From positions 1 through 36,698 of the forward strand of contig CAYYCP010000030.1 in NCBI GenBank assembly GCA_964470375.1: a stretch of 36,698 bases of DNA, read 5' to 3'. Under the pieces are notes generated by a model, which was given only the letters and a program-made list of their open reading frames with translations, searched no databases and was not told the origin of the DNA. This DNA comes from CAYNQK01 sp964470375. Lineage in GTDB: Bacteria > Spirochaetota > Spirochaetia > Treponematales > JBGSOB01. Both the position numbers and the translations under genes were made by a program. Positions 25,355 through 33,290 of the stretch are shown here, one piece after another (the stretch's first letter is position 1; each line of letters begins with the position of its first letter).

Positions 25355-25990
25355 TCAGGCGCCCGTGCCGTCAGCCCTTCCCCTGTCAATAGCCTGGAAG
25401 AGGCGCTTAGATATGCCGCAGACAGTGTAGATGAGTATCATAGGGCCCGCCAGGGCACCGGCCACAAGCATCGGGCCGTTCCATGTGAAAACCGCAATCT
25501 CGAGCCCAAGGAGAAGGAGGATGATGAATGTGCGCCCGGGATAGCGGATGGATATGCGCATGGAATTCTTCATGGCCCTGATGGGCCCCGTCTCATAGCG
25601 GGCCAGGAGCGGGTAGGCGTACACGAAGGCGCAGAAGAAGAAGACCACTGAGATTATGCCGGCCAAAACGACGAGGAGGGGCGGATCCTCCAGCCTCGTG
25701 GCCAGCTGCCAATCGATGTAGAGGACGTATAGGGCCACTGCGTTGAGCAACCATACCAGGCTGGCTTTAAGGAAATTCGACTTGAACTCCCTGAAGAAGC
25801 TCCGGACGATGTAGCCTTCCTCATCATCCACCATCTTGAGGGCCACCGCGCATGCCGCCGTCGTGGCCGCGCCTATGGTCACTAAGGGTAGGCAAGCAGC
25901 CAACCAGAGGAAATTGAGGAGAACGACGTCGGCCAGCCTGCCTAGGAAGCCTTGGAGCTTATTGCCTTCGCCGTACTTGAAAATTCCCAT
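25355..25990 (-). CDS. YesL-like membrane protein (DUF624)
   Basis: A 211-residue protein with about five membrane helices and an N-terminal MGIFKYGEGNKL typical of DUF624/YesL. These proteins accompany LplABC/YtcQP-type sugar importers in Firmicutes and other bacteria; their exact role is not established. The ATG at 25990 has AAGGAG just before it, and an in-frame extension upstream crosses a terminator hairpin, so I discard that. It is the first gene after the mid-operon terminator and precedes GH39. Confidence 0.85.
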   Translation of the reverse strand: MGIFKYGEGNKLQGFLGRLADVVLLNFLWLAACLPLVTIGAATTAACAVALKMVDDEEGYIVRSFFREFKSNFLKASLVWLLNAVALYVLYIDWQLATRLEDPPLLVVLAGIISVVFFFCAFVYAYPLLARYETGPIRAMKNSMRISIRYPGRTFIILLLLGLEIAVFTWNGPMLVAGALAGPMILIYTVCGISKRLFQAIDRGRADGTGA

Positions 25991-26023
25991 AGCTCCTTCC
26001 GCCGCCCATGCAGGCCTGACATG

Positions 26024-26056
26024 AAAAAAGGCTGCCCGGCGATCGCCCGGGCAGCC
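26024..26056 (-). terminator. strong rho-independent terminator after the solute-binding protein gene
   Basis: On the minus strand GGCTGCCCGG and CCGGGCAGCC form a perfect 10-bp stem around a 7-base loop, followed by six Us (A6 at 26024-26029 on the plus strand). It lies 37 bp beyond the binding-protein stop and before the YesL-like gene. The three downstream genes would depend on read-through or another promoter. Confidence 0.85.
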
Positions 26057-26092
26057 CCAGCGCCTCACGCAGGCGTAATCATACCATAATCA

Positions 26093-27793
26093 CTACTTCA
26101 CCTTAACGGCGTTTTCGGCCGCGGCGCGGCGGGCGACCTGAGTCTTCGTGAAGGCCAGGCACTCGTCGAAGCCGTAAGACTTGGCCTCCTTGGTCATGTT
26201 CTCGACGATGGTGTTGAATTCCTTGTCGCTCTTGGCGTAGATGGCCTTCCAGGAATTGTTCTTGATGCATTCGGCGACCTGATTCCACTTCACCTTGAGA
26301 GTCTCGGGGATTGGATCCTCGGAGAACATAGTGCCCGGGGAAAGAATGTACTTGCGGGCGCCAAGGTAATCGTCGGGGGAGGCGGCCTTAGCCCATTCGC
26401 GCCAGCGTTTCTCGATATCGGACTTGGGGGCGCTCACGTTGCTGGCCCACTTGTCCTTGTTGTAGGTCTCGCCCTTGGTTTCCGGATTCGAGGCGTCAGT
26501 GGCCCAAGTGGTGTTGTTGATTTGGTTCCGCCCGTCCTTGAAGGTCCCGGAATAGGGGGGAGGCATAGGCTGGCTCGGATCGGTGGAGGTCAGCTTGCCG
26601 AGCTCCGTGAACACCGTCTTGCCGTTCTTGTCGTAATCCCAGGTGACGCCCTTGGGACCATAGAGGTCGGTCATCTTGCCCTCGGGAGTGGACAGCCAGT
26701 TCAGGAGGGCCATGCACAGCTCGGGATACTCGGTATCCGCGCCGATGGACCATATGCGGTTGCCGCCGTAGACGTTCTGTCCATAGCAGATGGGGGTGGC
26801 CTGCTCGGGGGCCACGGGGTACATACCCTTGCCGGCGCTGGTATGAGCCTCGGTGTTGTAGGTGCCGGAACCCATCCAGTTGAAGATGGTGAAGAAGGCC
26901 GTGCCGTTCTTGAAATCCTCGGCCTGCCCGTCGTACTTCTGGGTCTGGGAGTCCGGATCCAGGAGGCCCTTCTGGTAGAGCTTATTGAAGAATTTGAGAG
27001 AGGTCAGGTAGGGGCCATTCTTCTCGAGGCAGTCGTGGTACTTCTGGGTGGATGGATCGTAGAGGCCGAAGTCGAACTCGTCGTAGCCATAAAAGGCGGT
27101 GGCCGTGGACTTCACGTACATGACCATGTTGCCGTCCCAGTCATTGAAGATCGACATGCCGTAAGTCGGCTTGCCCTTGTCGTCGGTGGGGCAGATCTTC
27201 TTCATTTTCTCCAGAACGGTTACCAAGTCGTCCAGGTTCTTGATCTTGGGCTTTCCGATTTTCTCGTAGAGATCGAAGCGCAGGTCCCAGGTATAGAAGA
27301 AACCCTGGCGATCCTTTGAGCTGGTGGAGACATCAAAACCGAAACCGTACAGCTTGCCGTTGGACAGCTTGCGGTTCTTCTCCAGGGCGTAGGGCATGTT
27401 GGCCTTGATGTAGGGACCGTAGGTGTCCAAAAGCTTCTCCTCGTCCCAATCAAAAAGCATGCCGGCCTTGTAGGCGTTGACGTAATCCTCCTGGTCGTTC
27501 CCCCAGATCACGAGGTCGCCCAGGCTGCCCGAGGCCATGCGGGTCTGCAAGACGCCCGAACCCGCCGGCTGGCTGATGATGTTTAGCTTGACGTTGAATT
27601 TCTGCAGCAGCAGGTCGGCGAACCACCCGGTCTGGATACCGGAGTAGTTGGCCAATTGGTCGAAGACCTGTAAAGTCACGGTCTCCTTGGGGATGACGCT
27701 GGCCGGGATGTCCTTGGGCCCGGCCGTCAGCGCCGGCATGGCGGCCAGGATGCAGGCCGCGACCGCCAGAATTGCCAATCCACGACGACTCAT
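26093..27793 (-). CDS. extracellular solute-binding protein of a CUT1-type sugar ABC importer (LplA/YtcQ-like)
   Basis: A 566-residue binding protein, long like the LplA/YtcQ group. It captures oligosaccharide outside the cell and delivers it to the two permeases encoded just upstream. The signal peptide is MSRRGLAILAVAAC followed by more hydrophobic residues. VAAC could be a lipobox giving a lipoprotein, but signal peptidase I cleavage near ALTA/GP is equally likely. ATG 27793 has AGGAGG five bases upstream; the frame is open into the permease gene, but that part is only an overlap artefact. A strong hairpin terminator follows, which suits a highly made protein. Confidence 0.9.
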   Translation of the reverse strand: MSRRGLAILAVAACILAAMPALTAGPKDIPASVIPKETVTLQVFDQLANYSGIQTGWFADLLLQKFNVKLNIISQPAGSGVLQTRMASGSLGDLVIWGNDQEDYVNAYKAGMLFDWDEEKLLDTYGPYIKANMPYALEKNRKLSNGKLYGFGFDVSTSSKDRQGFFYTWDLRFDLYEKIGKPKIKNLDDLVTVLEKMKKICPTDDKGKPTYGMSIFNDWDGNMVMYVKSTATAFYGYDEFDFGLYDPSTQKYHDCLEKNGPYLTSLKFFNKLYQKGLLDPDSQTQKYDGQAEDFKNGTAFFTIFNWMGSGTYNTEAHTSAGKGMYPVAPEQATPICYGQNVYGGNRIWSIGADTEYPELCMALLNWLSTPEGKMTDLYGPKGVTWDYDKNGKTVFTELGKLTSTDPSQPMPPPYSGTFKDGRNQINNTTWATDASNPETKGETYNKDKWASNVSAPKSDIEKRWREWAKAASPDDYLGARKYILSPGTMFSEDPIPETLKVKWNQVAECIKNNSWKAIYAKSDKEFNTIVENMTKEAKSYGFDECLAFTKTQVARRAAAENAVKVK

Positions 27794-27858
27794 GTGTTCC
27801 TCCTTCGTACTTCCTATGCTTCGTTCACCCGCGTCCCCAGCGGTCGGCGGGAATATGC

Positions 27859-28761
27859 TCAGCCCTTGACCGCCCCCAGCATGATGCCCTTCTCGAAATA
27901 CCGCTGCATAAATGGGTACACCGCCAGGATGGGGATGGCGGTCACCATGGCGATGGTGTACTTGATGACCTTGACGTTCTGCATGCTCTCCAGGACGGCT
28001 CCCGAGATGGAGCTCGTATTGGTGGACATCAGGGCCTGTAGGTTGCTGGTGGTGTTCAGGTAGATCCACAGGCGGTGCTGGAGGGTGTAGAGCTTGGGGG
28101 CCGCCGACATCAGCACCAGCGAGTCCATGAAGGAGTTCCAGTTGCCGACCGCGCTGAAGACCGCTATGGTCGCCAGGATCGGCTTGCACAGCGGGAAGAT
28201 GATCCTCCTGAAGACCATGGTAAAGGAGGCGCCGTCTATGGCCGCGCTTTCCTCCAGCTCCTTGGGAATGGACTCGATATAGGTCTTCACAAGCATGATA
28301 TTGAAAACGTTCACAATGCCCGGGATGATGTAGGCCATGTAATTGTTGGTAAGGCCCAGCATCTGCATGTTGGTGAACCAAGGAATGATACCGGCGTTGA
28401 AGTACATGGTGATGATCAGCAGGCGGTACCAAGTCTTGCGGCGCCATAGCTCCTGCTTGGTCATCAGGTAGCCCACGAAGGCAGAGGCCAGGACAGTCAG
28501 CACCGTGCCTATGACCGTCCGCGACAGGGAAACCAGGAAGGCGTTACCCAGATCGTTCACCTGTCGCAGGTTCAGGTAGTTGTTCAGGTGGATGCCGACG
28601 GGGAAGAAGTTGATCATCCCGCGCCGCACCAACTCGTTGTCGCTGATTGTGTTGATGAAAAGGTAATAAAACGGGAAAACGCACATCAGCGTGAACAGGA
28701 TGAAGAAAGAGTAATTGATGATGGCGAACACATAATCGCCGATTGACCGCTTCTGCGCCAT
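27859..28761 (-). CDS. ABC sugar permease, LplC/YtcP-like
   Basis: A 300-residue inner-membrane permease with six helices, the normal size for this subunit. The ATPase-contacting EAA loop is EESAAIDGASFTMVFRRII at about residues 185-203. The C-terminal YFEKGIMLGAVKG is the usual ending of YtcP-type permeases. It pairs with the upstream 490-residue permease (12 bp away). No ATPase gene is in the operon, as is common for this class, where a shared MsmX/MsmK-type ATPase is encoded elsewhere. Confidence 0.92.
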   Translation of the reverse strand: MAQKRSIGDYVFAIINYSFFILFTLMCVFPFYYLFINTISDNELVRRGMINFFPVGIHLNNYLNLRQVNDLGNAFLVSLSRTVIGTVLTVLASAFVGYLMTKQELWRRKTWYRLLIITMYFNAGIIPWFTNMQMLGLTNNYMAYIIPGIVNVFNIMLVKTYIESIPKELEESAAIDGASFTMVFRRIIFPLCKPILATIAVFSAVGNWNSFMDSLVLMSAAPKLYTLQHRLWIYLNTTSNLQALMSTNTSSISGAVLESMQNVKVIKYTIAMVTAIPILAVYPFMQRYFEKGIMLGAVKG

Positions 28762-28773
28762 TCCGTCCCTTCC

Positions 28774-30246
28774 CTAGACGATGCTCTTGCCGCGCACGAG
28801 TTTGGATAAAGCGTTGGCGCCGAATAGGAGCGCCACGCTCAATACCGACTTGACCATGCCCACCACAGTCGACAGCGGTATCTGGCCCTTGTCGATCCCC
28901 AGTTTGTAGACGTAGAGATCCAGCACCATGATCGGGCTGGAATTTGTGGGATTCTCAAAGACCAGGTACTGTTCCATGCCATTGCTCAGGATGCCGGCGA
29001 TGGACAGGAGCAGCAGTACCATGTAGGTGGGGATAAGCTCCGGCACGGTGATGTGCCACATGCGCTGGAAACGCCCTGCCCCGTCGACCGTGGCCGCCTC
29101 GTAGAGCTGTGGGTCAATGCCGGTGATGGCGGCGATGTACATGATGGCGCTCCAGCCCAAGCCCTTCCACATGCCCCAGCCCAGCATCTTGAGCCAAATA
29201 TGCTTATCGCCCATGAGGAGGTTCCGGCCCGAGTCCCATAAGCCGGTTTCCACCATGATCCCGCTCAGGAAGCCGTCGGTGCTGAAGATGCAAAAGGCCA
29301 CCGCGTACACTAAGACCCAGGAGATGAAGTTAGGTACCGTGGTCAGGGTCTGGATCATGCGGCGGACGCGCGTGCTCCTGATTTCGGACAGGAAGATGGC
29401 GAAAGCCATCGGACACCAGCTGGTCAGGATGCCAAGTCCGCTCATGGCCAAAGTGTTCTTCATGACCCGCAGGATGTCGTTCACGGTGGCTTGGTTCTTG
29501 AAGAGGTAAGTGAACCAGAAGAAGCCGACGAACCTCTTCATGCTCAGGGTCTCGCCGGCCGTGTAATTAAAGAAGGCATAGCGCCAGCCCCACAGGGGCA
29601 GGTAACTGAAGACAAAGACGAGAGCCAAGAAGGGCAGGAGCATCAGGAAGAGCTGCATGGGCGGGGCTATGGCGGCCTTTTGGCCCTTCTGGGGCGCGGT
29701 CGAAAGGATCAGGTTCAACGCCGAGAGGACCAGCGTTATGATGCTGAATACCAGCAGGACCTTCAGGCCCAATGGATCGGCGGCCTTGGCCTTGGCCAGG
29801 TCGGCGGTGGCCAGGAATTCCGCGCGGGCCTTGGAGATGCCCAGATAGCCCGCTCCCAGGATGAGGCCCCCCACCAGACCGAAGAGGTAACCTAGGCGCT
29901 TGAGCCTCTCGTTTCCCACGGACATGCAGCCCGCGACCCCGCTGGCGATGATGCCCAGGCAGGCGGCCATGCTGGAGAAGTAGACTAGGCGCATGGTGCT
30001 CTTTTGGACCCAGCCCTTGTCCAGGATCCGGCCCATGTTGGCTGTCAGGCTTGAATAGAAGAAGCCCGAGCTGAACAGAGAGAGATTTCGATTGATCTTC
30101 TCGGTGATACGGGCGGGATTCAGGGCAGGGAAGAAGAGGAGGACGAAGAGGAGGAGAATGACGACACGGTAGCTTATTTCAAAGGAAGAAAGCCAAATCG
30201 GTCGTTTTGCCGGAAGGAGCCTTCCCTGAACATTGTTCTTTCCCAT
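28774..30246 (-). CDS. ABC sugar permease, LplB-like, with an extra N-terminal membrane domain
   Basis: A 490-residue permease, about 190 residues longer than usual LplB-type subunits (~300). The normal six-helix core begins near residue 200 (MLLPFLALVFVFSYLPLWGW). Its EAA loop is YEAATVDGAGRFQRMWHIT near 375-395, and the C-terminus GMVKSVLSVALLFGANALSK is typical. The extra N-terminal part has about four hydrophobic segments (about 26-44, 88-106, 118-138 and 163-183) with a lysine/alanine-rich loop between the third and fourth. Its role is unknown. GGAAGGG precedes the ATG. It is the first gene of the transcript from the internal promoter at 30319-30347. Confidence 0.88.
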   Translation of the reverse strand: MGKNNVQGRLLPAKRPIWLSSFEISYRVVILLLFVLLFFPALNPARITEKINRNLSLFSSGFFYSSLTANMGRILDKGWVQKSTMRLVYFSSMAACLGIIASGVAGCMSVGNERLKRLGYLFGLVGGLILGAGYLGISKARAEFLATADLAKAKAADPLGLKVLLVFSIITLVLSALNLILSTAPQKGQKAAIAPPMQLFLMLLPFLALVFVFSYLPLWGWRYAFFNYTAGETLSMKRFVGFFWFTYLFKNQATVNDILRVMKNTLAMSGLGILTSWCPMAFAIFLSEIRSTRVRRMIQTLTTVPNFISWVLVYAVAFCIFSTDGFLSGIMVETGLWDSGRNLLMGDKHIWLKMLGWGMWKGLGWSAIMYIAAITGIDPQLYEAATVDGAGRFQRMWHITVPELIPTYMVLLLLSIAGILSNGMEQYLVFENPTNSSPIMVLDLYVYKLGIDKGQIPLSTVVGMVKSVLSVALLFGANALSKLVRGKSIV

Positions 30247-30267
30247 TCACTACCCTTCCTAGACAGT

Positions 30268-30285
30268 AGATGTATCGATACACCT
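30268..30285. promoter_or_regulatory. operator-like dyad 1
   Basis: AGATGTATCGATACACCT contains the perfect 12-bp palindrome TGTATCGATACA with a central CG, as in LacI-family operators. It lies in the leader of the permease gene, downstream of the predicted promoter, about 22 bp before the start codon. Confidence 0.7.
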
Positions 30286-30303
30286 AACGGCCAAGGCCTC
30301 ATA

Positions 30304-30315
30304 GGGGATATCCCC
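30304..30315. repeat. GGGGATATCCCC palindrome
   Basis: A perfect 12-bp palindrome lies between the internal promoter and operator 1, just past the predicted -10. It could be another protein site or a leader hairpin; no other copy was noticed. Confidence 0.4.
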
Positions 30316-30318
30316 GAG

Positions 30319-30347
30319 AGGGTACACCCACTTTTCTATGGAGTCAA
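30319..30347 (-). promoter_or_regulatory. internal promoter of the ABC transporter genes
   Basis: On the minus strand TTGACT (30342-30347) is 17 bp from TACCCT (30319-30324). The -35 uses the last sense codons of the GH3 gene, whose stop codon lies in the spacer. The -10 is weak. Operators on both sides, arranged as at the GH31 promoter, support it. Confidence 0.55.
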
Positions 30348-33290
30348 GTGTATCGATGTACTTCCTTTCTCAGAAAAGTGAAAATCAAGCACTTCCACAC
30401 CTTGGTCAAGCCAAACAGATAGCGAGTCCCAGCTCGTCTCGGGAATAGGGCCGATGGAGACGAAAGCCCATTCCGGGCCAAGCCCCCGACAATTTACTGC
30501 AAGCTCCTCGCTGATCACATCGGGTCCGCGCATAAAGGAAACCCTCATCCCGCCACTGGCGGAGGATCCTCTTCGGCGCAGCCGTGCGGCCAATAAGATA
30601 CCAGATGACAGAGCCCCTCCCCTCGCCTCCTGGAAACCCTCATAGAGAATCCAGGCCGATGCAGCCCCCGCCTTCACGCCAAGGGCGGATGGGGGACAGA
30701 GCCCGTAGACAGGGGCGATGCCGGCATCGCCTAGGACAATATCCCTCGCGTCCTCGAAGGAATCCGCGCTAAAGGCCTCCGAGAGGGGCCGCGGGAGGAG
30801 CTTCTCGCCCTCGATATTCAGGTCTATTTCGGCCTTTTCACCAGGCGCGAGGGATTCGAAAGCGCTCGTACCGGCCAAGACGATGCGGACCCGTCCCTCT
30901 TCCAGGATCCAGGCCGACCTGCGCTGGTCCCAGGCCATGAGATCGCGTGCTTCTACCCGCAGCTCCGCCATCGCCCGGCCGCCCGCCGGGATAAAGAGGC
31001 GAACCGCCCCCACCAGCTTCTTGAGAGGCCGGCGCATGGCGGAGTCAGGGAATTGGGCGTAAGCTTGGATGACCTCTTCCCCGTCCAGGGGGCCCAGGTT
31101 CTCGATCCCTACCTTGATGAGGCTCTGTCCCCCGCGGGCCAGGCGGGCGCCCTCCACCGCAGCTGAGAGGATCCAAAAGCGCGAATAGGAAAGGCCGTGC
31201 CCGAAGGGATAGAGGACAGATCCCTTGAAATACTGGTAGGTCCTGCCGCCCCGGGCGATCTCGTAGTCCATGATTCCGGGCAGGTCCTTCTCCGAGCGGT
31301 ACCAGGTCATGGGCAGGCGCCCGGCCGGGTTGTAGTCCCCCAGGATGACCTCGGCCAGGGCCCGGCCGGCCTCCTGGCCCCCATGTGTGGCGTAGAGGAC
31401 GCCTGCCGCCCTCTCCCTCCATGCTCCCAGGGCGTAGGGATAGGATCCGATGATGACCACCACCGTGCGCGGGTTGGCATCCAGGACGGCCTCTATGAGC
31501 CTCTCCTGCTCGGGCGGCAGGCCGATCTCCACGCGGTCGATCTCTTCCTTTGCGTTGAGGAGGGGGTGGTTCCCCACGAATACCAGGGCCGCGTCCGCTC
31601 CCCGGGCCGCCTCGGCAGCCTCGGCCACCCCATCGTGGATGGTCTCCATGATGAGTTCGCTGGGCTCGGCCGATTCACCCTCGGGAATGATGGATAGGAC
31701 ACCGTCCTCGGCTATGCGGATAGGCCGGCCGTTCCAAGCCCGAAGGCGGAATGCGCTCGGGCGGCCGGCAGGCTCCAGGGAAAAGCGCTCCTTGACCCAC
31801 CAGCCCCAGACCTCAGGGGCGCTGGCGCTCAGCTTTGATTCCTCCGCGGTGACGTAGGAGCCGCTCGTCAGGGAGCGGAAGGTCTGATTGCCCCAGCCCC
31901 AGTCCGTGCGGCGAAAGAGCTCTCCGCCCCGCTCGGGAGGTCGGTCTGCCACAAGCGTGCTGTCGTACCAGGCCCGGCTGCCAAGGTAGGGGCCGGCAGG
32001 GCTGCGGAAGGCCACCACATCGCTGCCGTCGTGGAAGGAGACGCGAGCCTGTGGCAGGCGGGCCGACAGGGCCTGGAAGGGCGTCACCAGGTAGGCCGGG
32101 GTGCCCGTATACCAATCCCGGTAGACCACGTCGGCCAGGGGGCCCAAGACGGCCAGGCTCCTCAGCTCCCCGGCCCTGAGGGGCAGAACATCCCGCCCAC
32201 CGACGGGCCGGCGCTCCAGAAGCACGATGGATTCGCGGGCGGCCCGCAGGGCTAAGGCCCGGCTGCTCTCCCTCCACAGGACGGACTCGTCTATACCGGC
32301 ATAGGGATCGACGCCCGGGGGATCGAAGTGCCCAAGGCGGAAACGCGCATGTAAAACACGGGCGATGGCCGCGTCCAGGTCCGTCTCGGCTATCAGCCCT
32401 CGTTCCAGAGCCCCCCGCAGGGCCGCCTTGACCTTATCCGCATCGTCCGAGAAGTTGTCCAGGCCGGCCTTGAGCGAAAGAGCCGCGGCAGTCTCCACGT
32501 CCGGGCAGCGCTTCTGCGCGCTCACGAGGAGTGGCAAGGCGCCCCCGTCGCAGACCGCGAAGCCGCATAGGCCCCATTCGCCCTTGACCACAGCGCCTAG
32601 ATCCGGCCCGGCTATAGCCGGTATCCCGTTGATCGCGTTGTACGACGTCATGATCGATAGGGCGCCCGCGTCCGTGAACAGGCGCTCGAAGGCCCTTAGG
32701 TAGTATTCGTGCCGGTCGCGCGGGTCTATGGAGGCTGAGCAAGAGGCGCGCGCTTCCTCGTTGTTGTTAGCGTAGAAGTGTTTGGGCGTGGCCACGGCCT
32801 TGTAGTAAAAGGGATGCTCCCCGCGCATGCCGCGGGCCAGGGCCGCGGCCAGACTCCCGGCCAGCCAAGGATCCTCCCCGTAGCCCTCCTCCGTGCGGCC
32901 CCAACGCGGGTCGCGCTCCATGTCCACGGTGGGCGCCCACAGGCACAGTCCACCCAGGCCCTTGCGCCTACGGCAGTATGCCCTCGCCTCATCGCCCACC
33001 ACGCTGCCCAGCTCCCTGAGCAGCTCCACATCCCAGCTGCATGCCAGCCCCAGGGTCTGGGGGAAGACCGTGCTAGGGCCGTCTTTGGTCACCAGGCCGT
33101 GGGCCGCCTCTCCGCCTATGTGGAATTCTCCCAGCCCCAGGCGCGGCACGGGCTCCTGGCGCGATGCCATCAGCCCCAGCTTCTCCTCCAGGCTAAGGCG
33201 CCCCAGGAGGTCGCGGATCCTCTCCTCCAGCGGAAGTCTGGCGTTCCTGAAGGGAGGTTGGCCCTCCCCCCGTCCGTGGGCGCGTGTCAA
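30336..33290 (-). CDS. GH3 beta-glycosidase (beta-glucosidase or beta-xylosidase)
   Basis: A 984-residue family 3 enzyme. The N-terminal TIM barrel has the conserved KHF (160-162) and the nucleophile D238 in FAVCDGGAL, a variant of the usual SDW context. The alpha/beta sandwich follows, interrupted by an inserted beta-rich segment around 440-560 (PA14-like position). A fibronectin III-like domain opens near GLSYSRFW. A further ~140 residues after it (from about 840) are unassigned. There is no signal peptide. The start is a TTG overlapping the GH31 stop as TTGA; no better in-frame start exists before the barrel. Its last codons contain operator 2 and a promoter -35. It probably acts after alpha-xylose removal by GH31. 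Confidence 0.9.
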   Translation of the reverse strand: MTRAHGRGEGQPPFRNARLPLEERIRDLLGRLSLEEKLGLMASRQEPVPRLGLGEFHIGGEAAHGLVTKDGPSTVFPQTLGLACSWDVELLRELGSVVGDEARAYCRRRKGLGGLCLWAPTVDMERDPRWGRTEEGYGEDPWLAGSLAAALARGMRGEHPFYYKAVATPKHFYANNNEEARASCSASIDPRDRHEYYLRAFERLFTDAGALSIMTSYNAINGIPAIAGPDLGAVVKGEWGLCGFAVCDGGALPLLVSAQKRCPDVETAAALSLKAGLDNFSDDADKVKAALRGALERGLIAETDLDAAIARVLHARFRLGHFDPPGVDPYAGIDESVLWRESSRALALRAARESIVLLERRPVGGRDVLPLRAGELRSLAVLGPLADVVYRDWYTGTPAYLVTPFQALSARLPQARVSFHDGSDVVAFRSPAGPYLGSRAWYDSTLVADRPPERGGELFRRTDWGWGNQTFRSLTSGSYVTAEESKLSASAPEVWGWWVKERFSLEPAGRPSAFRLRAWNGRPIRIAEDGVLSIIPEGESAEPSELIMETIHDGVAEAAEAARGADAALVFVGNHPLLNAKEEIDRVEIGLPPEQERLIEAVLDANPRTVVVIIGSYPYALGAWRERAAGVLYATHGGQEAGRALAEVILGDYNPAGRLPMTWYRSEKDLPGIMDYEIARGGRTYQYFKGSVLYPFGHGLSYSRFWILSAAVEGARLARGGQSLIKVGIENLGPLDGEEVIQAYAQFPDSAMRRPLKKLVGAVRLFIPAGGRAMAELRVEARDLMAWDQRRSAWILEEGRVRIVLAGTSAFESLAPGEKAEIDLNIEGEKLLPRPLSEAFSADSFEDARDIVLGDAGIAPVYGLCPPSALGVKAGAASAWILYEGFQEARGGALSSGILLAARLRRRGSSASGGMRVSFMRGPDVISEELAVNCRGLGPEWAFVSIGPIPETSWDSLSVWLDQGVEVLDFHFSEKGSTSIHLTP
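30346..30363. promoter_or_regulatory. operator-like dyad 2, inside the 3' end of the GH3 gene
   Basis: AAGTGTATCGATGTACTT is a dyad of the same class as the other three, with central TATCGAT. It overlaps the -35 of the internal promoter by two bases and encodes the GH3 residues STSIHL. Centre-to-centre distance to dyad 1 is 78 bp. Confidence 0.65.

Noticed and set aside
27794..28447. Upstream extension of the solute-binding protein frame
   Set aside because: It overlaps the permease gene in another frame. The signal peptide and AGGAGG place the start at 27793.
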